Notes under the pieces: generated by a model
Database searches by the model: none
What the model saw: the letters and a program-made list of their open reading frames with translations, nothing else
Told to the model about the DNA's origin: nothing
Translations under genes and position numbers: made by a program
Part shown: positions 17,460 to 26,774 of the stretch, piece by piece
Numbering within the stretch: the first letter of the stretch is position 1
Layout: every line of letters starts with the position of its first letter
Assembly: GCF_937959485.1 (NCBI RefSeq)
Contig: NZ_CALGPY010000005.1
Location: 62,001-126,000, forward strand
Reading direction: 5' to 3'
Source: an uncultured Campylobacter sp.
GTDB taxonomy: Bacteria; Campylobacterota; Campylobacteria; Campylobacterales; Campylobacteraceae
DNA length: 64,000 nt

Positions 17460-18305
17460 ATGAAAACGATCCAAGCGGCTGAGATTACAAAAGTAGTCAG
17501 CGAGCTTTGCAAAAAAGCCTGTTATCAAGTCACGCCCGATATGCGCGCAGCATTTGAGAAAGCGCGCGAGAACGAGACTTCGCCTATCGGCAAAGATATC
17601 TTAGGCAAGCTCTTACAAAATGCCGATTTGGCGGCAAAAGAGGTCGCACCGATCTGCCAAGATACCGGTATGACGGTGGTTTTTGTCGAACTCGGTCAGG
17701 ATGTGCATATCGAGGGCGGATATTTGGAGGATGCTATCAATGCAGGCGTTGCGGACGGCTACGTAGGCGGCTATCTGCGTAAATCCGTGGTCGCAGAGCC
17801 GCTTTTTGAGCGTAAAAACACCACAAACAATACCCCCGCAGTCATCAATACCCGCATCGTTCCCGGCGACAAACTTAAGATCAAAGTAGCCCCAAAAGGC
17901 TTCGGCAGCGAAAACAAATCGGTGCTAAAAATGCTCGTTCCCGCAGACGGCATCGAGGGGGTAAAAAAAGTATTTTTAGAGGCGGTTAAATACGCAGGCC
18001 CTAACGCTTGCCCTCCTATGGTCGTAGGCGTCGGTATCGGCGGCACGATGGATAAGGCGGCGCTTTTAGCCAAACAAGCCGCGGTTCGCTCGATCGACAG
18101 CAGAAATCCCGACGAGCGCTACGCCAAACTAGAGGATGAACTACTGGAGATGGCGCGCGCTACGGGCGTCGGTCCGCAAGGTTTGGGCGGCATAAACACC
18201 GCTGTTAAGGTAAATGTAGAGTGGTATCCGACCCACATAGCGGGGCTTCCGGTCGCCGTTAATATCAACTGCCACGCGGCTCGCCATGCCGACGCTGAAC
18301 TATAA
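17460..18305 (+). CDS. Fumarate hydratase class I, alpha subunit
   Basis: 281 residues, the N-terminal (TtdA-like) half of the two-subunit oxygen-sensitive [4Fe-4S] fumarase, converting fumarate and malate. Cluster-type cysteines are visible in PICQDTG (about 61), NACPPMVVG (about 182) and NINCHAARHA (near the end). AAGGAGAG lies before the ATG. Followed immediately by the beta subunit. In an asaccharolytic Campylobacter it serves the reverse branch supplying fumarate for respiration. Confidence 0.92.
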   Translation: MKTIQAAEITKVVSELCKKACYQVTPDMRAAFEKARENETSPIGKDILGKLLQNADLAAKEVAPICQDTGMTVVFVELGQDVHIEGGYLEDAINAGVADGYVGGYLRKSVVAEPLFERKNTTNNTPAVINTRIVPGDKLKIKVAPKGFGSENKSVLKMLVPADGIEGVKKVFLEAVKYAGPNACPPMVVGVGIGGTMDKAALLAKQAAVRSIDSRNPDERYAKLEDELLEMARATGVGPQGLGGINTAVKVNVEWYPTHIAGLPVAVNINCHAARHADAEL

Positions 18306-18315
18306 GGAGGAAATC

Positions 18316-18876
18316 ATGTCAGAAGTTAAAAGAATTACCGCACCTTTCGATAAAAGCGTAGTAAAAAGCCTAAAGGCGGGCGATAACGTCCTAATCAGTG
18401 GCACCATCATCGCAGCTCGCGATGCCGCGCACAAGGCTCTAACCGAAACCCTCGCTCGCGGCGAGAAGCTACCCGTAAATTTAGCAGGCGAGACGATATA
18501 TTATCTGGGACCGACCCCCGCCAAACCGGGTCAGGCTATCGGTGCTGCGGGACCTACGACTAGTGGACGAATGGACAAATACACTCCGACGATGATAAAC
18601 GAAGTCGGCATCAACGGCATGATCGGCAAGGGCTACCGCTCCGACGCCGTCGTAGAGGCGATGAAAAAATCAGGCTGCGTCTATATGGTCGCTATCGGCG
18701 GAGCGGGCGCGCTAATCAGCCAAAGTATCAAAAAATATGAAGTATTGGCCTATCCCGAGCTCGGCCCCGAGGCGGTTGCGCGACTTACCGTAGAGGATTT
18801 TCCGGCTATCGTAGCGATCGACAGCGAGGGCAATAACTTCTACGAAGTCGGACAGGCGCCTTATAGAAAAATTTAA
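18316..18876 (+). CDS. Fumarate hydratase class I, beta subunit
   Basis: 186 residues from the ATG at 18316, chosen because AAGGAGG stands eight bases in front; an upstream ATG at 18286 lies inside the alpha gene and lacks such a site. TtdB-like domain with the family motifs YYLGPTPAKPGQAIG, GPTTSGRMD and MIGKGYRS. Ten bases separate it from the alpha subunit stop. Forms the heterodimeric enzyme with the preceding product. Confidence 0.92.
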   Translation: MSEVKRITAPFDKSVVKSLKAGDNVLISGTIIAARDAAHKALTETLARGEKLPVNLAGETIYYLGPTPAKPGQAIGAAGPTTSGRMDKYTPTMINEVGINGMIGKGYRSDAVVEAMKKSGCVYMVAIGGAGALISQSIKKYEVLAYPELGPEAVARLTVEDFPAIVAIDSEGNNFYEVGQAPYRKI

Positions 18877-19255
18877 ATTTGCTAGCGGCGTCCGCGCGGC
18901 GCTTTTTGCGGCGCGAGCGTTCGTAAATTTATCGGCGTTCGCTCGGGCGCCCTAAATTTCGCAGCATAATCTGCGGCGTTTGTTTCGCGAAATTTTACGA
19001 CTCGGCGCAGTGAAATTTTATAGCGAAATTTAAACGCGTTCGTAAAATTTTATCTCCATTTGCGGCATGGAATTTTTAGAATTTCGCGCCGCTTAAATTC
19101 CTACAAAAATTCCGTCTTTGTTTCATTTAAACAATCCGCTGCTAAAATTTAACCGAAAATTTATCCAAGTCTAAATTTCAAAATTTTGGCGCCGTTCGTA
19201 AGCAAATTTAAAGCCCGCAGGCGTCATAATCCATCTTAAATTTAAAAGGGGCAAA
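18877..19255. other. Intergenic stretch
   Basis: A GC-rich segment directly after the fumarase stop (GGCGC/GCGCC repeats, 18884-18960) could form hairpins; the remainder is AAATTT-rich leader for the next gene. No gene found. Confidence 0.5.
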
Positions 19256-20284
19256 ATGGGCGCGAGCGAGCTGGAGAAGATCAGACTGGGGCTTTTGTAT
19301 AAGGCGAAAAGAAATACGATCTTAGCGGCGGCGTGCATGCTCGGCTATGGCGTGTTTTTGTTATACAAGCTACGCGACGGAGGAGAGATGACAGATTTGT
19401 TGCCTCTTATCGGATTATTCGCGGTTGTTCTTATAGTAGCCGTTTTGTGCGATGAAAGCTCCATAAAAGCTAAGATAATCTACGCTGCCTGCCTTTTTGC
19501 TATGAGCCTATTTCTAAACGATTTACAAAATCGCCCCACGATTTCCAAATATATCTTACTCGCGATTATAATTTTAATCTTGGCTGCTTCGAGCTTATTC
19601 GTATTATTTAGAGTCTTCAAACGAGATTATTCGATAAAATTTCGGCGCGCTTTTAAAGAGCACTATTTAATGCCCTATTTTAAGGCGTTCGGCTACCGAT
19701 ATGAAATTTCAGGCGATATCGATCCCGCCAAACTCAAGCTCTCCGGGCTCTTTTTTCGACTAGACAGATATCTAGGCGGCAACGACAGGGTCTCGGGCGT
19801 TTATGACGGCGTGAAGTTCGCATTTTGCGACGTGAGCTTATTTAATAGATTTTCGGAAAGCGAAATCCTCGGCACCTTTTTCTACGCGGAATTTAACAAA
19901 CGCATAAGCGCCAAAACCCTGATTTTTCCCGCTCATGCCGGCGCGCCGAACACCCTCGGGCTAAAAAAGATCGATATGGACGATGCGGAGTTTAACGCCG
20001 CCTTCGCCGTGTATTGCGAGGACGCGGCGGGCGCGATGTATATTCTAACGCCCGCCTTTATGCGGAGGCTCTTGCGCTTCGCAGGCGCCGTAGCCGCGCC
20101 CGTTAGCCTTAGCTTTTTAGATAGCAAAATTTATATTTTCGTAAATACGGGGCGCGATAATTTCGAGCCCGACATCGACGAAAGCGTGCTGCGCCGCGAC
20201 CCTGCCGCGCAGCTCAAGCGCGAGCTTTCGCACTTTTTGGCGATCGTAAAAAACCTAAAACTAAACGAAAGAATTTGGAGCTAG
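19256..20284 (+). CDS. DUF3137-type membrane protein
   Basis: 342 residues. Three or four hydrophobic segments in the first 130 residues (about 20-37, 49-65, 72-88, 101-122) and a soluble C-terminal half with LSGLFFRLDRYLGGNDRVSG and DNFEPDIDES, the pattern of DUF3137 proteins in Campylobacter. Function unknown. AAAGGGGC before the ATG. Transcribed alone. Confidence 0.7.
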   Translation: MGASELEKIRLGLLYKAKRNTILAAACMLGYGVFLLYKLRDGGEMTDLLPLIGLFAVVLIVAVLCDESSIKAKIIYAACLFAMSLFLNDLQNRPTISKYILLAIIILILAASSLFVLFRVFKRDYSIKFRRAFKEHYLMPYFKAFGYRYEISGDIDPAKLKLSGLFFRLDRYLGGNDRVSGVYDGVKFAFCDVSLFNRFSESEILGTFFYAEFNKRISAKTLIFPAHAGAPNTLGLKKIDMDDAEFNAAFAVYCEDAAGAMYILTPAFMRRLLRFAGAVAAPVSLSFLDSKIYIFVNTGRDNFEPDIDESVLRRDPAAQLKRELSHFLAIVKNLKLNERIWS

Positions 20285-20627
20285 CGGGCGACTCGCCGCA
20301 GCTTTGCGTGTCACAGCCTCGCGCACTATAGCTTCACGCTCCGTGCTGCGACCTCGCACGCCGTAAAATTTGAAATTTTAAAATTCCGCTTTTTGATTTT
20401 GCACTTTGGAATTTTACGTGCCCTAAAATCCCGCGCGTTTTGAAATTTAAAATTTTAATCCACGCTGAGGAATTCTGCACCGCAAAATTTAAAACGTAAA
20501 ATCGCTTTTATAAATTTAGGCGGCAACTTCGCCGCGAGAATTTACGCTATAAAATTCCGCAAAATTCCGAAATTTGAAATTGCTTGAAGTTGCAAAATTT
20601 CGTGAGGCTGCCATTTGAAATTCGCCT
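20285..20627. other. Intergenic stretch between convergent genes
   Basis: Alternating GC-rich words and AAATTT blocks; no clear terminator hairpin with T run and no reading frame recognised. Confidence 0.5.
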
Positions 20628-22058
20628 TTAAAGCATAAGGCTAAGCAGCAGCAAAAATCCGATGAAGCTTAGGGCGTTGCCGAAGGAGCCGCCGATGTGA
20701 TCACCGAGCCACGTCAGCACGAGCGCGCCGCCTAAACGCAGACCTATTTGTAGCGCCACGCCCGCGATAAAATCTATCACGCGCCAAAGTCCGCTGCGCG
20801 TATCGCCGAGCTTCATGCCGCGGCTTTGATTCCATAGTCCGCTTACGCGGTAGTCTTTGTAGCGAGCGCGGAGAACATCGCCGTTTTGCAGCTCGAAGCT
20901 CTGCGAGGCGTCCTTTGCCTTGACGGGTGCCGCGGCTTCGGCAGAGCTGGCGGAATTTATAGAATTTTCTGCGTTTAAATTCTTAAATTCCGCAGAATTC
21001 TCGCCGTCCGCAAGCTCCGCTAAATTTTGATCCGCACGTAGCGCGTCAGAGACGATACGCCGCTTGCTGTCGCCCGATAAATACAGCCAATCCAGCGCGA
21101 AGCCATAGTAATAAACGTCGCCGCTTTGCAGCACGCGCACGCCGCTAGCATAGCCCTCCGCTTCGCCGCTTCGCTTGGGCTCTTTGGAGTGCGCGAGAGC
21201 CGCAAATATGCGTCCAAACTTCGCGGCGTGCCAGTCTCTTCGCATAAATCTAAAGCTGCAATACGCAAAAGGCGCGAGGATGAGCAGGGCTAGCAGTCCG
21301 GCAGGAGCCCTTGCATCAAAGATAAAAATTATGCAGTAGATGCTCATCGCGGCTAGCGCTACGCCGAAGGCTGCGAATATCGCGGCGAGTGCCGTGCTGC
21401 CGGCGTCCCTCCAGCGCTGCGCGCCTAGGCTAAGATTAACGAAATCTAGCGGAGAGAGGGCGAGGTTTGCCTGGGCGCCGTGCTCCTCGCGGGTAGAATT
21501 TAAAGAGAGGGAGCCGCTTAAATCTTTGCAATTTAAATTCGAAGCATAAAACTTCGTATCGGCGCTCGCCTGCTCGTTAAAGCCTTCGCGGATCAGGCTC
21601 AAAGCGGCGGAATTTATACCGCTACGATCTTTGCCCACTAAATCAGATACCACAGAATTTTGACGTGCACTTGTCGCGGTATCGCTATGTGCGTCGCAGT
21701 TTGAATTTGTGGCGGTGGAATTTTTGCTATTTGGAGTTTCGCAGCTAAGGCACAGCATGGAATTTTCGCCGCTTAAATCGGCGCCGTTTAAAGCGCTTCG
21801 GCTAGAATTTAAGCTCCTCAAAGCCTCGCGGCTGGAATTTAAACTCGAAGCCTCATATATCACCGCCAGCTCGTCGCCCTCGCGTATCGGCAGATAAAGT
21901 CCGTCGCGTTTTAAGTCCAAATTTCCCGCAAAGCGCAAGCGCTCCAGCGTAAAGCTAAATTTAGCCGCGTCTGCAGCTGCGGGCTCAAGCTTCAAATCCC
22001 TAGCCGTGCCGCGAGCAAGCTTTATACGTCGCGGCGAAAGAAATTTAGCAAATCCCAT
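20628..22058 (-). CDS. Hypothetical membrane protein with low-complexity insert
   Basis: 476 residues. An N-terminal soluble part (1-75), a Ser/Asn/Ala-rich low-complexity stretch (about 76-210) with repeated LNSSREAL/LNSSRSAL/LNSTREE words, paired membrane helices (about 222-262), a soluble domain with GDVYYYGFALDWLYLSGD (about 310-327), another short Ser/Asn/Ala stretch (about 352-378), and C-terminal helices (about 430-476). No family recognised. The insert has the base composition of the local intergenic DNA, as if such DNA had been taken up in frame. Confidence 0.55.
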   Translation of the reverse strand: MGFAKFLSPRRIKLARGTARDLKLEPAAADAAKFSFTLERLRFAGNLDLKRDGLYLPIREGDELAVIYEASSLNSSREALRSLNSSRSALNGADLSGENSMLCLSCETPNSKNSTATNSNCDAHSDTATSARQNSVVSDLVGKDRSGINSAALSLIREGFNEQASADTKFYASNLNCKDLSGSLSLNSTREEHGAQANLALSPLDFVNLSLGAQRWRDAGSTALAAIFAAFGVALAAMSIYCIIFIFDARAPAGLLALLILAPFAYCSFRFMRRDWHAAKFGRIFAALAHSKEPKRSGEAEGYASGVRVLQSGDVYYYGFALDWLYLSGDSKRRIVSDALRADQNLAELADGENSAEFKNLNAENSINSASSAEAAAPVKAKDASQSFELQNGDVLRARYKDYRVSGLWNQSRGMKLGDTRSGLWRVIDFIAGVALQIGLRLGGALVLTWLGDHIGGSFGNALSFIGFLLLLSLML

Positions 22059-22093
22059 GCGCGCCTTTCAGATCTCGCAAAATTCCACTCCTC

Positions 22094-22813
22094 CTATTTC
22101 GCGGCGGATTTTTTGCGGATCTGGATATTGATGAGCTCAACAAGCAGCGAAAACGCCATCGAGAAGTAGATGTAGCCCTTAGGTATGTGAAAGCCCAGCC
22201 CGTCGGCGATCAGCGAAACGCCCACCAAAATCAAAAACGCAAGCGCTAAAATTTTGATCGTCGGGTTTGCGTCCACAAAGCGCGCAATCGCGCCGCTAGC
22301 GAGCATCATCACGCCCACGGCGATAACGACTGCGAGGATCATCACGGGCAGGTGCTGCGCCATGCCCACGGCGGTGATGACGCTGTCGAGCGAAAAGATG
22401 ATGTCCAAAACGGCGATCTGCACGAGCGTGCCACCGAAGCTTGCCTTGCCGCTGCTAGCGCTGCGCTCGTGTGCCTCGCCAGTGGCGCTGGAGTGGATCT
22501 CGAGCGTGGATTTGACGAGCAGAAACAATCCGCCGCCGATCAGCACGAGGTCGCGTCCGCTAAAATCGCGCGCGAGCACGCTAAATAGCGGCTTAGTTAG
22601 TCCCATGATCCAGCTTAGGCTAAGAAGTAGCAGTATGCGCGTGAACATCGCAAGCGCAAGCCCCATTATACGGGCGCGTCCGCGCTGCGCCTCGGGCAGG
22701 CGGCCGCACAAAATCGCGATAAAGATGATATTATCGATGCCAAGCACGATCTCAAGCCCCGTGAGCGTCGCCAGGCTGATCCATGCCTCGGGTGAGGCGA
22801 TCCATTCAAACAT
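22094..22813 (-). CDS. TerC-family integral membrane protein
   Basis: 239 residues with seven hydrophobic helices and the TerC hallmarks GLEIVLGIDNIIFIAIL (residues 19-35) and VLDIIFSLDSVITAVGM (about 134-150); the aspartates in both are thought to bind a metal ion. TerC proteins act in tellurite resistance or in Mn/Ca export and metalation of exported proteins. Start at 22813 with AAGGAAAC in front. Single gene; substrate not readable. Confidence 0.88.
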   Translation of the reverse strand: MFEWIASPEAWISLATLTGLEIVLGIDNIIFIAILCGRLPEAQRGRARIMGLALAMFTRILLLLSLSWIMGLTKPLFSVLARDFSGRDLVLIGGGLFLLVKSTLEIHSSATGEAHERSASSGKASFGGTLVQIAVLDIIFSLDSVITAVGMAQHLPVMILAVVIAVGVMMLASGAIARFVDANPTIKILALAFLILVGVSLIADGLGFHIPKGYIYFSMAFSLLVELINIQIRKKSAAK

Positions 22814-23081
22814 CGGTTTCCTTTGGGTGAAAATTTAAGCCGTGATGATAGCGAAAGTTTGGTTAAAATTTCTAAATTTTGCGACCTTTGCGCGCGAAAC
22901 AGCGCGTGGAATTTCGGCGATGCGATGCGGACGGTTTATCTTGGAATTTTACCGCAAGACCATTTCGCTAAAAGACGCAAAGCGCCGCATGCGCGGCAAA
23001 ATTGCGGCGCGCAGAATTTCTTGGATTGAGAGAACGGAATTTTGGTGGCGAAATTTTAAAATTTAGGCTCTAAATTTATAC
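22814..23081. other. Intergenic stretch between divergent genes
   Basis: No convincing gene. An open frame on the plus strand (22842-23066) is Arg/Lys/Phe-rich, lacks a ribosome site and looks accidental. Confidence 0.5.
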
Positions 23082-23110
23082 GTTTTTAAGCAGGGGGGGG
23101 GTAGCATTAT
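23082..23110 (+). promoter_or_regulatory. Candidate promoter with G9 homopolymer in the spacer
   Basis: An uninterrupted run of nine G (23093-23101) lies 38 bases before the lipoprotein start. A CATTAT -10-like box (23105-23110) and a T-rich -35 region (23082-23087) would put the run inside the 17-base spacer, so a change in G number would alter promoter strength. Poly-G tracts are the standard phase-variation element of Campylobacter, though usually inside genes. Confidence 0.5.
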
Positions 23111-23138
23111 TTTCAGAATTTATCTCAAAGGAGCGAAG

Positions 23139-23891
23139 ATGAAATATGCACTAGGTGTCGCGCTTGCGACGTTGATTTTAACAGGATGCGGCGCAGACGA
23201 AGTAGAGCTCGTGAAAAACTACACTTTGCCCGATTTTAAATCTATGAGTATCGGCACGGCGATCGAGGGCTCGAAAATGTGTAAAAATATCACGTGGAGC
23301 AAAGAGGAGAACGGCGGATTAAAGACGGTCAAAATGGTTTGCGACTTGGATATGGAGAAAGTACTGGCAAATATTATAGAATCAAATAAAAAGCGCGAGC
23401 AAGATATGTTGAGCCGTATTTTAGATAGCGCTATGATCTTTTATGGAGGAAAGACTTATGACAAGCAAAATCTGCTTAAGATAGCGAACGAGCATTGCAA
23501 AATAAACGATGCGAAATTTCAAGAAACGATCAAGACTAAAGGGAAAATAGATTATGACGATCAAAAAATGCTAGTTGATTGTGATGATAAGCTAAAAGAT
23601 GAAATACTAAAGCCCGGCGATTCGAGGATTAACGAAACAAATTCTATTGGTGAGATTATGATGTTTTTGAAAGAAGCCGCTTATTTGTCGCAACTAACGC
23701 CTGAACAAGAAAAAGCGCAGCTAGGAAAAGCGGCAAAGCTATCATCCTCCACGATTGAACTAAATTTTGTGGTAAATGCCGACAAGAGCGTGAGTTTGTC
23801 CGATAAATTTAAATTTACCCAAGACGGCAAAGAAGATTCTAATAATAGAATAAGCTCAAAAAAGATTCTTACGGGCTTCTACGAAAGATAA
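23139..23891 (+). CDS. Hypothetical lipoprotein
   Basis: 250 residues; signal peptide with lipobox ILTGC (Cys17). The mature part is Lys/Asp/Glu-rich, with NITWSKEENGGLKTVKMVC (about 50-68) and several further cysteines, and no membrane helix. No family recognised. AAAGGAG lies five bases before the ATG; G9 tract upstream. Followed by a good terminator, so transcribed alone. Codon use is more A-rich than the neighbours, which fits a recently acquired or fast-evolving surface protein. Confidence 0.7.
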   Translation: MKYALGVALATLILTGCGADEVELVKNYTLPDFKSMSIGTAIEGSKMCKNITWSKEENGGLKTVKMVCDLDMEKVLANIIESNKKREQDMLSRILDSAMIFYGGKTYDKQNLLKIANEHCKINDAKFQETIKTKGKIDYDDQKMLVDCDDKLKDEILKPGDSRINETNSIGEIMMFLKEAAYLSQLTPEQEKAQLGKAAKLSSSTIELNFVVNADKSVSLSDKFKFTQDGKEDSNNRISSKKILTGFYER

Positions 23892-23906
23892 AAACACTTT
23901 TTACTC

Positions 23907-23949
23907 GCGGCTAAATTTGATGAAATTTTAAAATTTAGCCGCTTTTTTA
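23907..23949 (+). terminator. Rho-independent terminator of the lipoprotein gene
   Basis: Perfect 12-base stem GCGGCTAAATTT (23907-23918) with its complement at 23931-23942, then TTTTTT. Sixteen bases after the stop codon. Confidence 0.9.
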
Positions 23950-24412
23950 TATCAAAATTTCATTCAAAATTTTACCCGCGGTTTTAAATTTAAAACGCAA
24001 TGCCTTCTCGTCGTCAAGGCTAAATTTAAATTTTAGCTTTATTGCGGCGCGCGGACTGAATTTACGCTGCGCGGAATTTTAAAATTTATTCGGGCGCGGA
24101 TAAGCGAGCGAGCCGAGCTTGCGGTTTTAGATAAAATTTGGCTTTACACGAGCTTTTGCGAGATATGAGGCTAACCTCCGCCCACGTCCCTACCGCCACA
24201 GCTTCATACGGGCTCTTGCGAGGCGCGCGTTTAGATTAAAATTCTGACGAGCTAGCCAAAAAGCGGATTCCGCCCGCCGAAACTAGCGACTCGCTGTATT
24301 AACCAAAATTGGAAGTTTGTGCCTTTGGGTATGAGTTTCGGCGCCGTTTGCCAACGGAGTATCAACCGAACGGCAGACTTTGTCTCGCTGATCGAGCAAG
24401 CTTGCTGTCGCG
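23950..24412. other. Intergenic stretch between convergent genes
   Basis: No gene recognised. Frames near 24283-24412 on the minus strand are extensions of an overlapping wrong frame of rnhB. Confidence 0.5.
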
Positions 24413-24976
24413 TTAATCAAACAGCGAGGGTTGCAGCGATTTGATCTTGTAGCTTGCGCGGTGAAAAGGCGTGAGCCCGTACCGCTCGATCGCCGCGATG
24501 TGCGTACGCGAGCCGTAGCCTTTGTTTTGCGCGAAGCCGTATTGCGGGTAGCGCTGCGCGAGCTCATACATCGTGCGGTCGCGCGTGACCTTGGCGAGGA
24601 TGCTCGCCGCGCTTACTTCGGCGATTTGCGCGTCGGCCTTTACGAGCGTCTGAAGCCCGCGTACGCCGAAGGTTGCGTTACCGTCGTAGATGATCTGTCC
24701 GCTAAAACCCATAAAATACGCGAGAATCTGCTCAAGCGCCGATCTTAGACATGCGCTGAGTCCAATCTCATCGACCTGCGCGCTTGAAATTTCGACGATT
24801 TTGTAGCGCGAGTTTTTGGTGATTACGGCGTAGAGCTCCTCGCGACGCTTTTCGCTTAGCTTTTTGCTATCGGTAAGTCCTGCGATCTCGCGCTGCAGCA
24901 CGCATCCTGCGACGCAAAGCGGTCCCGCAAGACAGCCCCGCCCCGCCTCATCTATACCGCAAATTTGCCCGCTCAC
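24413..24976 (-). CDS. rnhB: Ribonuclease HII
   Basis: 187 residues with the catalytic opening GIDEAGRGCLAGP (4-16) and the later acidic motif region (DSKKLSEKRRE 36-46; ASILAKVTRD about 126-135). Cleaves RNA of RNA-DNA hybrids and single ribonucleotides in DNA. Overlaps the RDD gene by four bases and is last in the minus-strand block. Confidence 0.93.
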   Translation of the reverse strand: MSGQICGIDEAGRGCLAGPLCVAGCVLQREIAGLTDSKKLSEKRREELYAVITKNSRYKIVEISSAQVDEIGLSACLRSALEQILAYFMGFSGQIIYDGNATFGVRGLQTLVKADAQIAEVSAASILAKVTRDRTMYELAQRYPQYGFAQNKGYGSRTHIAAIERYGLTPFHRASYKIKSLQPSLFD

Positions 24977-25398
24977 TGCGCATCCTTTCGCACGACTGGT
25001 GTAGCGCCGCTTAGCAGGTCGTGTAAATTTAATCTATCTTTGCGAAAAAAGCAGATCAAAAGCCCGATGACGCTAAAGCCTGCAAACACGAAGCATCCAA
25101 AGCGAACCAGCGCCCTAAAAAAACTTACTTTGCGTCCGCTGCGAACGTCGATGAGGTAAAGCCCCGCGAGCTTGTAGCCGGGCGTCTGGGCGCTGCGGGC
25201 GTAAAATGCCGCGCAAATAGCGCCGTAAGCAAGCCAGATAAGTGCGATTGCGGTCTGGTTGCGCCACAGAGCCTCTTTCGAGCCCAAGACGAGATAGGTA
25301 ACGCCGTAGAATAGGGGCATCGCGATGATGAAAAGATCGACGATGAAGGCCTTTACGCGCAGAAAAATCGGTGAAATTTTAGCTTTTTGTTTTGCCAT
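24973..25398 (-). CDS. RDD-family membrane protein
   Basis: 141 residues with three membrane helices (about 15-35, 47-65, 100-120) and the family motifs VDLFI (Arg-Asp type segment near residue 16), TPGYKLAGLYLID (67-79) and the SGATPVV ending. Function of the family is poorly known. Lies between pyrE and rnhB, a placement I recall from C. jejuni too. Confidence 0.85.
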   Translation of the reverse strand: MAKQKAKISPIFLRVKAFIVDLFIIAMPLFYGVTYLVLGSKEALWRNQTAIALIWLAYGAICAAFYARSAQTPGYKLAGLYLIDVRSGRKVSFFRALVRFGCFVFAGFSVIGLLICFFRKDRLNLHDLLSGATPVVRKDAQ

Positions 25399-25500
25399 TT
25401 TGATCCGTTTTAGATTAAATTTTAAAATTTCGGCGCGATAAATTTAGAGCCGAGAGGATAAAATTTAATCTCGTTGCGGTTTGTTAGCAGCAAATCGGCG

Positions 25501-26112
25501 CTAGTTTCCGCGACTGCCGGGCTTGATCGCCTTGCTACCGGCAGTACAAAGCGGGCAGGTCGCGGGCTCGTAAATTTCAAACTCGAAATTGCCTAGCGCA
25601 AAAAACGGCTTATCCGCAGGCAGCTTGGCGCCAGCCTTTGCACTGCTGTCCGCTAAATTTGCGACCTTGCAAAATCCGCGATTGGCAAGCGCAGCAAAGC
25701 CCACGACCTCGCCGCCGAGGTTTTCGATGAGCCTCGCACTCTCAAGCGCCGAGCCACCCGTCGTGACGATGTCTTCGCAGACGATAAATCTCTCGCCCTT
25801 ATGCACTTCAAAGCCACGGCGCAGGCTCATCACGCGATCTACGCGCTCAGTAAAGATGAAGCGTTTTTTTGCCGCGCGAGCTAGCTCGTAGCCCGCTAAA
25901 ATTCCGCCCAGCGCGGGCGAGCAGACGCTATCAAACTCCACGCCCGCTTTTTCGATGATAGCGGCGAGCTCGTCTGCGAGCTGTCCCGCGAGCTGCGGAT
26001 CTTCAAGCACTTTGGCGCTTTGCAGATAGAATTCTGAGTGGTTGCCGCTTGAAAGCAGAAAATGCCCTCGTAGATATGCGCCGCAGTCGCGATAGATTTT
26101 TTCTATATTCAC
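25501..26112 (-). CDS. pyrE: Orotate phosphoribosyltransferase
   Basis: 203 residues; PRPP loop FIVCEDIVTTGGSALES (about 108-124) and GHFLLSSGNHSEFY near the start identify OPRTase, which makes OMP from orotate and PRPP in pyrimidine synthesis. A C-terminal segment with CPLCTAG is typical of the longer epsilonproteobacterial type. Three bases after frr. Confidence 0.94.
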   Translation of the reverse strand: MNIEKIYRDCGAYLRGHFLLSSGNHSEFYLQSAKVLEDPQLAGQLADELAAIIEKAGVEFDSVCSPALGGILAGYELARAAKKRFIFTERVDRVMSLRRGFEVHKGERFIVCEDIVTTGGSALESARLIENLGGEVVGFAALANRGFCKVANLADSSAKAGAKLPADKPFFALGNFEFEIYEPATCPLCTAGSKAIKPGSRGN

Positions 26113-26115
26113 AGC

Positions 26116-26673
26116 TCAAACCTTCAAAAGCTCGGCTTCTTTGGCCTTGACTGCGTCGTCGATCTTGCTTGAGTAAGAGTCGGTGATCTTTTGCACCTCG
26201 TCATAGCCTTTTTTAGCGTCGTCTTCGGAGATCGCTTTGTCCTTTTCGAGCTTTTTGATCTCGTCGTTAGCGTCTTTGCGGACATTGCGAATGCCGATTT
26301 TGGCCTTCTCGCCCATCGCTTTGGCCTTTTTTGCATTTTCTTGACGTTGCTCGACCGTCATCGGCGGGAAAAATAACTTCACGCTCTCGCCGTCGTTAGT
26401 AGGGTTAACGCCGATATTCGCCGCTGCGATCGCGCTTTCGATCGCCTTTAGCATCGGTTTCTCCCACGGCGTGATCGAAATCGTTACCGCATCGGTCGAA
26501 AGGACGGTCGCGACTTGATTTAGCGGAGTCTGCGAGCCGTAATAATCCACGAAAATATGATCTAGGATCGCCACGCTCACTTTACCGGTGCGTAGCGTCG
26601 TAAAGTCCTTTTTCAAAGCCTCGATAGCTCGATCGCCGTTTGCTCTTTGCTCTTTGTAGATAGCTTCTAGCAT
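26116..26673 (-). CDS. frr: Ribosome recycling factor
   Basis: 185 residues, the standard length, with LRTGKVSVAILDHIFVDYYGS (start region split here: LRTGK at 28-32, VDYYGS about 43-48), PWEK and NDGESVKLFFPP motifs of RRF. Splits post-termination ribosomes with EF-G. Between pyrE and secG. Confidence 0.96.
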   Translation of the reverse strand: MLEAIYKEQRANGDRAIEALKKDFTTLRTGKVSVAILDHIFVDYYGSQTPLNQVATVLSTDAVTISITPWEKPMLKAIESAIAAANIGVNPTNDGESVKLFFPPMTVEQRQENAKKAKAMGEKAKIGIRNVRKDANDEIKKLEKDKAISEDDAKKGYDEVQKITDSYSSKIDDAVKAKEAELLKV

Positions 26674-26774
26674 TCAAATCCTTTAAATAAAATTTGCGAA
26701 ATTATAGCGTTAAAAAAATAAGAATAGCATTTAAAAGCGCGGATTTTGCGCTTTTAAATTTTAAAATTTAGAGT

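Noticed and set aside
18286..18315. Upstream in-frame ATG of the fumarase beta subunit
   Set aside because: It lies inside the alpha gene; the ATG at 18316 has AAGGAGG at ideal distance.
22842..23066. 74-codon basic frame before the G9 tract
   Set aside because: Two overlapping frames of similar length, no ribosome site, Arg/Lys/Phe/Ile composition typical of AAATTT-rich non-coding DNA.
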